Shown here: in pieces, positions 1-11,384 of the stretch
Numbering within the stretch: the stretch's first letter is position 1
Layout of the letters: the number at the start of each line of letters is the position of its first letter
Origin: Atherix ibis
Taxonomy: Eukaryota > Arthropoda > Insecta > Diptera > Athericidae
NCBI GenBank assembly: GCA_958298945.1
Contig: OY282609.1
Span: 29,671,212 to 29,735,211, forward strand
Direction of reading: 5' to 3'
DNA: 64,000 bases
The notes under the pieces: model-generated
What the model saw: the letters and a program-made list of their open reading frames with translations, nothing else
Database searches by the model: none
Told to the model about the DNA's origin: nothing
Program-made: the position numbers and the translations under genes

Positions 1-232
1 CCTCATCATTGTATGGAATGATACAGTAAATGGTTTACTGAATTTCGTAGTGGTAATTTGAGTGGTCATTCGAGCACCACCGAGGATATGATTAATAAAA
101 TCCATGATATCGTTTTAAAAGACCCTCAAATGAAAGTGTATGAGTTAGCTGACATGGTAAACACCTCAAAAAAGAACATGTAGGCAACATCTTAGATGAA
201 ATTTGGTGTATAAGACAACTATCAGCTTAAAC
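1..232 (+). pseudogene. mariner-type transposase fragment, N-terminal part
   Basis: Reading from base 1 gives WFTEFRSGN (codons from base 31), then KIHDIVLKDPQMKVYELAD. This matches the helix-turn-helix linker of mariner transposases, where a W(F/V)xEFxxGR motif precedes a KIHDLVL-DRRxKVRELA-type block. Stops interrupt the frame at 19-21 and 181-183. Similarity fades by about 230. The catalytic domain is absent and the left side is cut by the window edge. It is a dead relic; the family cannot be assigned. Confidence 0.6.
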
Positions 233-2900
233 AAACGCCTTTTTTAAAGGGTTAGAGAGAAGATGGTATATAAAAGATTAGAAAATCATTGAACTGATCT
301 AAATGGAAATTAATTTAATTAAAAAAAAATTTTTTTTTCTTGTTAAGGCCAGGTGTTAATCATACAACCCTCGTATTGCTCAAGAAAAGCTTAAATATAC
401 TCAAAATAAAATCCAATTAAGAAAAAATATTCACAAAAAATAAAATATATGTGAAAAATTATAACAAACCAATCATTACATTTTAATTAAACTTTTTCTA
501 CTACGGTGGTCTTTTTTGAACAAAAATTTGTATTCAAAATTTTAGACTTTATTTATTATTTGAACTTTAATGTCAATGCACTAAACATCCATTATTGAAT
601 TTACAAATAAATAGTTTTGTTTATGTAAGAAAAATTTTAATAATTAATTAATAAATATTCTGTCTGTATACTATTAATTAATTAAGTTAGTAATAGACAC
701 AAATTTAACCATACCATTTTGGTGGATATGAAGTGTTTATTTTTTTTCTTCTATTATTTCTATCCAATTCTTTTAATATCAAATTTTAATCACGAAAGTA
801 TGAGAACGTGAGTAATAATTATTTGTACATTTACAAACTAATTCAAAAAGATCGAAATAAATAGAAAACAATTTAAGGAATAAATTAAAATTGAAGTATA
901 AATAATGATATCATTTGCATCGAATTTTCCTTTTATTATACTAATAATAAAATATATTTTAGTAAAAATTTAATGAACTCTTCAACCTTTAATAACTTTG
1001 CAAACAGAATCCTTGGAGTTTTTTTTATTAAAAATATATTATATAATATAAACACTAGAAATTTTGTTAGAACAAAAAATTTAGTCAAAATGTCTATGAA
1101 AAAATTATTTATATAATATTTTGGTATTGTGCAATCTGTATAGAATTCAAAATATCAACAACAAAAATTAACGATTAGATCTTTGGATACATTTAGTTGT
1201 CAGGAGTCTATCATTGATGCTTTCTATTAATCTAGGCCATCATATTTACACTACTAACTATAAGCATATTATTTTCGTTAAAAGATTTTTACTAAAACTT
1301 TAATTGTAATATGAAAAATGTTCATCAAAATATTTCATTGATTATATCAGAATTGATTGAAGTTCAAATAAATGACGTTTAAATAATATTTATTTTTAAA
1401 AAAAAAATTCCTTTTTTAATAATATCTATAAAAATGTCATGTCTATTAAAATATAAAAATTGTTTAATAATAAATATTCAATAATAGTTTTTGTAAAAAA
1501 ATTTCTAATAATACGAGTTGTAAACAAAGAATATCAAAAGATCTTTTGAATAATATAAACTTTAACGTAAATAAAAAAATAAAATTTTGAATAGTCAGAA
1601 AATTTTCTTAAAAAAATAAATCCAATCCAAAAAATCCATTTTGCCATATTTGAATATTATTTATTGACTTTTATGTAATTTATATTATTTTCTTTGTCAT
1701 ATAATCGCTTTAAGATTAATAATAACCAAAAAAGATATTTCTCCAATTTATAGTGCAAAAAAATCATATTCGTATAAATTCCAAATTTTGTTAAATGAAA
1801 TCATATTAATTGAAAAGAAAATTTCTCTTTCGATATGTAAATTTTAAATAAATATTTAAACGCAAAAACTAAATATGCTTTTTTTAAAAATTCATAGTCA
1901 ATATTATAAATTTCATAGAAAGAAATGGCAGGAAAAAATTATGATCTCTAGTGAACGTTAATTTAGTCTTTTGGTTAAATGCAAATTTCTAATGTCATTG
2001 GACTTTGCTATTTGGATAAACATTGAAAAAATCGTTCACTCTAGAGTACCAAATTTTTTTGGTATTACTATTTGATGAAGTCTCATCTTAGAAATGTCAG
2101 TGGTTATAATTTTTCTAAATATGCATTTTTATTTTTCATAGCACAACTTTTAGATGGCTGAGGATCTTTTAGAAATGTTAACCATTATCTTTAGTAAGTA
2201 AATATTTAACGTAAAAAAAAATTGATAAATTCAAAAAAATCGCTTTTAAAATAGGTCAAAAATTATTTTTTATTTGAAAAGCTTTTTAAGATGTGAATAT
2301 CCTTCAAGAGATTATCAAACAAAAAATTATTTTTGTATAATTATTTTTAATAAGCTGAAGTTTTAAAATTAAAAATAATTTCATTATTTAGAAAAATATT
2401 CGCACAAATGGTTCATTAAGAAAATTCTAAAGATTCTTTAACAAAAATTTATGAAAATCGCGAAAAATTCAGAATTTATTTAAATTAATTTTCTTAGATA
2501 ACTCACCAAATTACTTAAAAAAGTCACAAATAAACCAAATTTTTAAGTAAAATTTATATTTTTATTAAGAAATTCTCGGCAAAAAATTATTTAGCAAAAA
2601 TACCAACAAAAAAAATTATAAAGATTTTTATTATTTAGATTTTTTAACGCAGAACTCTGACGATTTAAATATACGTAAAATGAAACGAAAATTATCCATC
2701 GTTAAATATTGATTCGCAACAAAAAATTAGAAATATTTGCTTCGAAAAAAAAAGACTCCAGTTAAACTCTAAATTCTTTTTATTGAATAAAATTTTAAAT
2801 GAAATCGAAGAATTTTATATGACAGGAAGAAAAAAGACATTAAACTTAGGTAACTTGAAATCAATTGAGCATAATCGCGTGATCTTTTTCATTTTCGTTA
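233..2900. other. A+T-rich DNA without recognisable gene
   Basis: Very A+T-rich sequence dominated by short A and T runs, with stops in all frames. I see no transposon termini, repeat array or coding-like stretch here. It may be intron or intergenic spacer. Confidence 0.6.
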
Positions 2901-2981
2901 ATCCGAAAGTAAGTGAATAAACTTTCGATCGAAATATACTCAGTATTACCTGATTCAATTTTGTTTTGTTTTTTTTTTAGG

Positions 2982-3256
2982 CCCGAATTTTTTTTAAACA
3001 TTTTATTTTTACCTATGTATATATACTATTATCGGTCATTATTACTACGTAAATTTTTTTTTAATTTTTCTTTTTTACCAACACTATTACCATTTATAGT
3101 GAGAGCATTTTCAAAAAGTACCAGCCAAAAAGAGATCGAATAATTAAAACAAATAGTTGAACAACAAAGAAAAACCCTAACCAAAAAAAAAAAATACTGT
3201 CGGAGGCATAGTATAAAATGAAAAGAAACTTTTTGAGCAAAGAATTCGTGATGAAA
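2982..3256 (+). other. possible degenerate exon (coiled-coil-like)
   Basis: A long T run ending in AG (about 2970-2981) resembles a splice acceptor, and AAAG/GTAAGC at about 3253-3262 is a good donor match. Between them one frame reads STSQKEIE, stop, LKQIVEQQRKTL, and a shifted frame near the 3' end reads KKLFEQRIRDER. Both are rich in E, K, Q and R like a coiled coil. Two in-frame stops and a poly-A tract break the frame, so it is at best a decayed exon or pseudogene. I do not recognise a protein. Confidence 0.15.
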
Positions 3257-3345
3257 GGTAAGCAAAAAAAATTACCGGAGAAGACATTCAACTGTAGAAG
3301 GCCCCGTTAAAAATTTTTAAGATCCTTAGCCTTTTATGCATGGCA

Positions 3346-3405
3346 CCATCCATCCATCCATCCAGCCATCCAATTTAACCATCCATCCATCTGTTCATCC
3401 ATCCG
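3346..3405 (+). repeat. (CATC)n microsatellite, imperfect
   Basis: A run of CATC units, interrupted by CAGC, CAATTTAAC and CTGTT. It lies in non-coding sequence. Confidence 0.85.
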
Positions 3406-5944
3406 TACACTTTAGAACGTAGTCGTAGCCGTATAAAAACGCGTACAGGTACGTGCCTCCAAAACATTGATTATTCCGAGGGCTGATGTGAAATTTTCGC
3501 AATAGAAAAACAGAGAAAAGAATGCTGATTTTTGCTAATTTTCCCTTTTACCAATGATTTTACTGCTTAAAGAATCTCTTCTATGCCGTACGTTCTTAGT
3601 ACGTTTAGAACTTCACTTTTCCATACTCTAGTATCAGATGCTCGTAGGTCTTTCTGATGGTTATTCGAGTATTCTGCACCCCAACCATGCTCTGACCAAT
3701 TGGTTGATATGCATGCAAAGAAGACATTTCGGATCCGAATACATGGGCAATTTGAAAACTTGTTCTTTGGAAGCACCATTAGAACATCGTGATCTTCAAG
3801 AACCGCAAGAATAATGAGTGTCTACCATCGACCCATCTTCCCTCTTCCCGGTTAGTTATATACTCTAATGTACGTATGTAGGTATGATCAGGTTTCCCAA
3901 GTTCTCCGACAAAGATACTTTGCCCAAGTTCGAGTAGGTTTTTCATCCCAATTGCGAAACATTCAATTCGTGCACACATTCTTATTCTTGTTCTTATTTA
4001 GATTCACATTTCGATTTGTAACTCGTATTTTCGCTTTGATTCCGATTCTGGTGCTGGTTTCTGGCTCTTGACTTTATTCACTGCAATTCTGATTCGGATT
4101 TTGATTCCAATTTGAATTTAGATTTTAGTTTTAATTCGTATACACATAACAGTATGTACGTTTAGTCCATAATGGAGTTCAGAAGACGTGGGTGAATATT
4201 AATTCAAGTAGACTTTAACGAATAAGAAATTATCTCGGTTCGCTTAGAAAAGAAAAATAATTCGAATAGGAAAACTGTATACGCACATTCGAATAAATCT
4301 TACTATCTAGATCTGAGGAATAAAAAATAATAAAGACTGTTTAAAGCTGAACCGTGGAAAGATCATTGCCCGTCAAAATGCTAATCATACATGCGAGTAC
4401 GAACAGATGAACTTAGAAAAAAAATCATGTTCACTGAAAACGTACTCGTATTTTCTGCTACATGCTCTTATCCACTATAAAATATATAGAAAATTTATAA
4501 AATTAGTTCATTTTCTATGGACATCATTACTGGCACTCAGGAAAAATTTTAATATGTTTTAATGGAAATATTATAGCAATCCACCGTACTATAAAGTGCA
4601 GTAAAAGAGATGAATTTTTCTATATGACAACACTATCAACACACTATCGAATTTCAAGATTTGAAATGGCTGCTCTTGAATATGTTTATAGTCGAAACAA
4701 CCCAATCCTCAGTTGAGTCAAGTTCAAAACATTGACTTTTATTTCATTTTATCTTCCATTCAAACTTCACATCTTTTAGATGATTCAATATTTTCCCATG
4801 CGGTTTCACAATTACTTTATTATTATTACAAATTTCAATAATTTTTCAGTTCATTAAAAAATTTTACTTTACAAAAAATTTAAAAGGGAAAACATTTTTT
4901 TTTTAGAACTTTTGTGGGTTCTCAAATTATTCGTAGTTAATAAAATAACATTTTTTATAAACCGATTTGTTCGAATGAACAATTATTAAAAAATGTCAAT
5001 CAATAACTCCAATGACAAAAGGAAAAATGATGTCATCTGCTTATATTGGGGAAACTTACCGTCTCCACTTGCGTAAATATTCAGAAAAATGCTGAATGAC
5101 GAAAGAAGTAACCGTCATCAGCTAAGAGAATCGCCGACATTCAATGATGAAGAGTTGAGAAATTTTAAACACAGCACCAAGTAGATGTCCTTCGACAGAA
5201 TCTGGCTCCAAATGAATCTTATATAAAACGATGAAAATTGTGTATCCTTTCACGTATACACAAATACGGGGATAAACTTTCACCTTTGCCAATTTTCCGA
5301 ACTTAGCCGTTTTCTTTTCACGGTCACACTTTATAGACAATAATTTTTTTCTTTCAATTTGTACGCTTTAAATTCTCTGTTTCCGGTTAAAAAAAATATA
5401 CCATAAAAATATTTCACCTTATCTTATATAAGAAACTTTATTTTAATGGTTAATTGGTTCAATAAATTCATCACTGGATTTTTAATAGAATTTCGTAAAT
5501 ACGTGCAATTTGGTTTTTGGGCCCCCATTTATTATTATTAATTATCCACTCTAGCTTTCTAAAAGAACGTTTCGATTTTTATTTTATTCCAGGAAAAAAA
5601 TACAAGTTCTTTTATAATTTAGGGTTTCTATTTTTAACTATAAACTATATAATTTTTTTTTTTTTTATATAAAAATAACTACGGAAATTGATGTGTACTT
5701 TTATTAAATATAATAAATTATATTATAGCAGAAATATTTATCGTTCTACCAATCTCGGATTTATTATTTAAGTTAGCTTTGAGATCGTAGGATACAACAT
5801 CCGTTTGGGCTGCCCGCCAACGCGATACTAAAACTAAATTTTCGACGATCTGAAAAACCAAGACAAGATTCTGAAATTAGCGCTGTCGAATGCGGTTTCA
5901 TAGCTGAGAATATTCACTCAGGTAAAGTTAATAGTATTGGTTCA
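3406..5944. other. non-coding DNA, nothing recognised
   Basis: Mixed A+T-rich sequence with a slightly more G+C-rich part at about 3420-4080. Short open frames there have no recognisable protein features. No terminal repeats were seen. Confidence 0.5.
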
Positions 5945-5974
5945 GGTGCACAAACATTTAACAGCTTGTGCACC
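5945..5974. repeat. 9-bp perfect inverted repeat GGTGCACAA/TTGTGCACC
   Basis: Arms at 5945-5953 and 5966-5974 with a 12-base loop. They lie in a more G+C-rich, non-coding stretch (about 5770-6180) without transposon similarity that I can see. It could be a protein-binding palindrome or chance. Confidence 0.5.
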
Positions 5975-6389
5975 ACCGCTCACGTAAATGTGACTAGTCT
6001 GGTTGGTTGACTTGGCTACTTTGGGGTCTCGACAACATAACAGAAACAAAGTCGGAGCCGATCACTTCAATGTATTCGACTACTTGAAAAGCATTTCAAA
6101 CAACTAACCAACCTCACAAATAAGCTTATATGCCTTGACGTCTTATACTCTCAACAATTTTATAAGTGCAAAAGAAGACGGAAAAAATTTACATAAATAC
6201 GTGTTACCAGCTATGATTTGATTTATCTTTAGTTAGTTTTCGATTAAATTAATTTTAATTTAATTTTCAACTTGATTAATGTTTGATTTTCTATCCAAAT
6301 AAAAAAATATTTCCAAATACTTATTACTAGACCCCAACTTAAATTTTGTATATTATTATTTTTAACTTACGTGCGTTAAGCTTTCAGGT

Positions 6390-7400
6390 CCCATTAGATG
6401 GTCAGCAAACGGGACGTCATGAAAAAATGACTGACGACTGGTCCTAACGTATTCAGCTAAAGTCAGCCAATGACTGACAAAAAGTCAGGCTATTAGCCGG
6501 TCTTCGTCTTAACAGGCAGCTCGAAATTTTTGACGGTCAAGTTCTATGCTTATCAAACAATAAACCCGTCGTCAGCCGTTAGCCAGTTAGCAAGTCAGCC
6601 ACACCCGAAAGAATTATGAAATTATAAACTAAAAAGATTCGGTGTGTCACAATTGATTTGATTTAATTTTTCGCTTCTTCTTTGTTATTGGATATTTTTG
6701 TAATTTTTTATTACAACTCCAAAATTTTGACAAACAAATAGTAGACCTATCGAACCGTCACCCAGTGATTTTGTACCGCCACAATGGTATCATACACGTG
6801 GCTGACGTAAGATAGCGACTGACGTCAATCAGTGGCTGACGGCCAAGTGTCACAACAGTGGCTGACGGCCAAATGCTATTAGACGGTCAGCCAAATGTCA
6901 CACCCAAAATTGGCTAATTCATCAGCCACTTCATCAGCCAACATCACAAATCAGGCTATTAGACGATCAGATTTTCACGTCATTTACGTAACGCTACGTT
7001 GGCTGACGTCTGCCAATTTAACTGATATGTAATGGCACTTTTAATATCATGAATTTTTCGAAAATTAATATTTTTCAATTAAAAAAAATATTTCTGAAAC
7101 CATTTCAAATACAGTGTATAATTATACAGTAAGGATTATGTTAAAAAAAAAGAAGTGTTTTCGTATAAATAGCATGATAGACGTGGCTGATTTCGGACTG
7201 CGGCTGATGGTTTGGCTAATGAACCAAAATATGTCGAACGTCAGTAAAATGTCATAATCATACTATTAGACGATCACCCAAAGATGGGTGGCAAGTCAGC
7301 CATGTCAGCCAACATCACAAGTCAGGCTATTAGACGGTCGCCTAATTTGTAACAGATTCTTTCAAATTTGTGACGTATTAGCCAGAGGCCATTTTATAGC
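6390..7400. repeat. cluster of GTCAGCC/GGCTGAC and CTATTAGACGGTC motifs
   Basis: The hexamer core GTCAGC or GCTGAC occurs about a dozen times on both strands. CTATTAGAC(G/A)(G/A)TC or a close variant occurs near 6389, 6487, 6871, 6953, 7261 and 7323. Two blocks at about 6918-6970 and 7290-7345 align well over CAGCCAACATCACAA and CAGGCTATTAGACG, about 370 bp apart in the same orientation. This looks like overlapping or nested copies of a small non-autonomous repeat. No coding potential was seen. Confidence 0.6.
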
Positions 7401-8670
7401 GCTACAACCGTGTGGCCATTTGACGACATTATTGTTCCTGTGGAAAGCTTTCTAATACAAACTGATCTGTGGTTAGTAGGATAAGATAGTGAACATTTTG
7501 TTATATTTTGTAGAGCAGATTAGTATGTTTAAAGATGAGACTGGGGAATGGAGTTGTTGGATCCAGAAGGTCCACCACAATGGGATGATATTGCTAAAAA
7601 GGAAATCATGTGACAGAGCAATATGTCCACTCCGAATTCTATGTAGTTTACGTATGCAGAATTTCGAAATAGATATTAAATAGGCTGGTCTATTGGTGGA
7701 CGTACGTAAAGTTTATACACTGTTGCTTCACAAAGAATTGATTTAAACGGAAAAAAAATATAATATGAAAAAAAAAAATTATTTAAAAATTTAAGCAACT
7801 TCTTCATGGATCGGATAATAATTTTTCAATTTTCTACTAGACTATAGTCAAAAATAACAAACTATCTAAAGTATGTTAGTACATAATCAAAGAATTTCTA
7901 TATAAAGTAAATAATTGGTAATGAGCTTTTAAATAATTAAATTTTTTTAAAAAACAGTAAATCCAAAGCATAGATATTTTAGCCGACTCAAAAGAAACAT
8001 AATCGAAGAGACATGGTCACACTAAACTTGGTTAACTACAGTAACCGCTAAAGCTGTAATGAAAACACACTCAAATGTTGGTAAACGCAACAGTGCGTTT
8101 GAAGCGGCATTGGTGAAATGAAAAGAGTGTAGTTTTAATACGTACAGTAAGAGAAAGATAGACATTCAATCTTTCGCCAAATCTTACCCCCCTTATCGTA
8201 CCTTCACTTGCAATTTGAAATATGCGTTTGTTAAGTCCTAAAGTAGAATTATATCGTCTCGCCGTAAACAAACGTACATACCAACTTGTTTACACTACAA
8301 AGCCTACATTTGTGACTTCTAGATAAATAGAAACACTTGTTTGACATTAAAGAGTTGACATATGGGCTGATCGAAAAGTGACGCAATGAATTTACATCTA
8401 CAGCATCTACAGAAGCTACAGCATACACTCTTTTGATATTTAGTCATTTGTTCATTGGGAATTATTTGCATTTTTAATATTTTCATCTGATTTCGAACAA
8501 ACGATTCATGAGACATGCACGGAAGACACTCGCAGACTAATACTAATTATAGTATGCCTAATATAGTAAAATTTACCTTGGCGTATTCGAAATGATAGTC
8601 ATGACTTTAATCTCGATGACAACGGGTTTTTATCAGCATACGATTGGGTTTTTGGTATTGTTTTTGACGC
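7401..8670. other. non-coding DNA, nothing recognised
   Basis: No transposon termini or coding similarity seen. A stretch at 8533-8577 partly matches, inverted, the sequence around 8686-8707 and may belong to the hairpin element listed next. Confidence 0.45.
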
Positions 8671-8714
8671 ACTAATCAGACTAATGGTAAAGTTTTAGCA
8701 TTAGTCTGATTAGT
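8671..8714. repeat. 16-bp perfect hairpin
   Basis: ACTAATCAGACTAATG at 8671-8686 is followed, after a 12-base loop, by its exact reverse complement at 8699-8714. TAGTATGCC next to the right arm recurs near 8552, so a small MITE-like unit spanning about 8533-8730 is possible. Confidence 0.75.
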
Positions 8715-8730
8715 ATGCCAATATAACTAA

Positions 8731-10489
8731 AAATAAAGTTTTCCATTTCATTTGTTTTTTTAAAGAAAATCCAGTCTACTAATTTTTATCATTTGTAATT
8801 TTTTATTTACTCTATGTCTACTTGTAAATAAAGACAATTAATGAAGAAGCATATTTATTCATTTAAATGGAAAAAAAAGAACACTTTTGGATAACCAAAA
8901 ATAATTTGCGGACAATTCGAATAGAAATCCTTGAAGGCGTTAATATTCGTGTAGGAAATTACAGGTAAATCTTGGTGGGCGTCATATTCTTAAGATTTGT
9001 TTTTTCTTTTTTTTCGAAAAGAATTCAATTACGATCAAAACTCTTATTCAGCTTCAGATTATTTTGGGATAAGATTTATTGGTAAAAAAAAAAAAACCTA
9101 TTATAAATTTTATAAAATATTTTCCTAACAAATAAAATTTTTTTTTAATCAACCAATTGACAGGGTATATTTTAAAAAATATATAAAACGAATATTAAAC
9201 AAGTTCCCTTAATAGAAAACTTTATTCTTAGAAGAGTGTCTCTATGCCGTTAAGTAAAGGTAATAATTCAATGATTCGATTCCAAATTGATTGGTAGCAA
9301 TTTTTTGATTTACTAGAATTATTTTGCTAGCTCTAATGAATCTTTACGAATATAGTTAAATAGAAAGCAGACGATTATTTATTTTTATCGAAAGGTGGAT
9401 CAAGTTTCCATTTATGGATTATTTGAAAAATTTTCATTATTCCGAAACATACGTTGAAGGAGTGATTTTTGATGTTCTTTTCTCATTTATGAACAGTTCA
9501 TAGTTTTCAGCAACCAAAAAAATAAATTTAAAAGAAAATTTCATTTCACCAAAATATTCAAAGCATGAAAGTTATATTTGTATTCAGTTGATTTTTATCC
9601 CTACTTCCAAATCAAATCAACCATCTTATTGATCGACTTCTTGTCATTTGAATTTTTTTTTTTAAGTATAGCATAAATAAAAAGATTATAATCAATGGAA
9701 TTATTTTACACATGTTAATAGAGCTGTCCATAATTTATACACCTACGAATTTGTCCCAAATTGCAATGCACATACTAGTATGTAAATAAGTTGATATACA
9801 CAATCATTGGATTTTAATAAAATTCTTATGATGTCATATGTGAATAGTTTTTCTATAATTTTCTTTTTAAAATATAAATTTACATATGCCAAAATCAACA
9901 GAATATATTGTAGTTGAATTGTATTTTTTTAGTTCTATTAGAAATTATGCATTTACGTAAATAAGTGAGTAGGCCTAAGAAATAGCACCGCACAGGTGTT
10001 AATATGAGTATAACTAATATGGCATTTGTCAAACTCAGATACTGACAGTAGAATATGAAAATTTTTAAGTTTCCGTTTCCGGAACAAGGAGAAAAATAGG
10101 CCAAAAAAGGATTCAGTTCACCGAAGAAGTTCAATGTCCTCACGTATATAGTATGAAAATAGAGGACTGTTCCGTCTAAAAGGGCCTTAGTTACTTATAT
10201 GCCTTACTTCACCATTCTTTAGATGATATTGATTTTGTCAATAGTGTTGTTGATCTGCAAATTACATCTTCCCACTTTCATTTTTTTCTGATGGCAAGTG
10301 GCCTCAGCTACCAACTTAACCATTCTCAGCATTCAGAAAACCTGCCTTTCTGTACACTCTTCCATATCTGCTTCATTCTGTGTCCTTCTTATGGCAAGTT
10401 GACCAGGTTGCCTACAATTCCAATTTTTTTTTATAGAACTAAACAATATCTGATTGTAGTTCTATATATGAGGCAATGAAGCAATCTTT
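8731..10489. other. A+T-rich DNA without recognisable gene
   Basis: Only low-complexity or short unconvincing open frames. No repeats with clear borders were found. Confidence 0.5.
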
Positions 10490-10830
10490 ATGTCGATTGC
10501 TCAACGGTAAGCGGCCTCAACCAGTAGAACGCTCACCTTGTTTCAACTCACCACCTCTTCTGCATCCAACATAGGCACAACCATGCTCATAGTCAGTAAC
10601 CAGTCATAAGCTAGTTAGCCTAACTGTTGGTGGGAAGATCAACCACCGTGGGGCACCGGACCCCCATGATACAATTTTTTTTATTTTAAGAGCACGTAGC
10701 GGGCACTGCTACTCAAAGAGCTATATTAGGGAATCTTGTAAATTCTAGATACTGCTAGGCCAGCTCAGGACCGCGGGTTCGCAATAACCGATAGTTACTT
10801 ATAGTATCGATCATTGTTTGATCATTATCG
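10490..10830 (-). mobile_element. 3'-end fragment of a TRAS/R1-like LINE
   Basis: This stretch resembles the region beyond the ORF of the LINE at 35545-37370, in the same orientation. Shared blocks include GGGAATCTTGTAAATT against GGAATCTTGTAAATT, then CTGCTAGGCCAGCTCAGG against CCGCTAGGCCAGCTCAGG, then GCGGGTTCGC. Upstream, both have a CAACTCACC and CAGTAACCAGT-type region. It therefore seems to be a 3'-UTR remnant without coding sequence. The borders are approximate. Confidence 0.7.
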
Positions 10831-11384
10831 CAGAAGAAAGGCCCTTGCCTTAGTGCTAATTTCACTCTAAAAGTCCTGAGCCCTAATTCAAGTATTGGAA
10901 AACTGGCATGCTAAATCTATAATCCATCGTAATGGTCCAATATTCTTTGTATAACCATCCGGTTGTTTCTTGGAAACACCAACAGAAGATGGGATGGTTA
11001 AACGTCTTCAAATGCTGATAAAGTTTATTAGCCTCTTGATTAGGAGATGGCATAGCCGGCAGTCTACTCGTTCTTCGATTAAGCAGAAAAGCGCTTTTAT
11101 ATTGATATGTGTAAGTAACGATTGATCCCCATCAGAATGGGTAGATTATCACTTTCTTTGGGAGAGAAATACACCTACCAAGAAAAAGGATCATACATGC
11201 GTATAGAAATGAAGGTTAAGTTAAGGATAGAAGTAATACCCCTGGTTAAGAAGTTGGATGAACCATCGTTTAGGATGGTGTAGCTTCAGCTTAACGAATT
11301 GAAAAAAACTTTGTTTTGCTAAAAGATAATTGGTGAGCCCCAAGAGTGTCACTTAATACCATCAGCCAAAAATTGCTATCACAA
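10831..11384. other. unassigned sequence between two LINE remnants
   Basis: Less A+T-rich than the surroundings and possibly transposon-derived, for example a decayed 5' part of the following Jockey-like element. I could not match it to any protein motif. Confidence 0.35.

Noticed and set aside
2913..3143. 76-codon open frame rich in F, L, I
   Set aside because: Composition follows from T-rich DNA; no protein-like pattern. The possible exon nearby is in a different reading.
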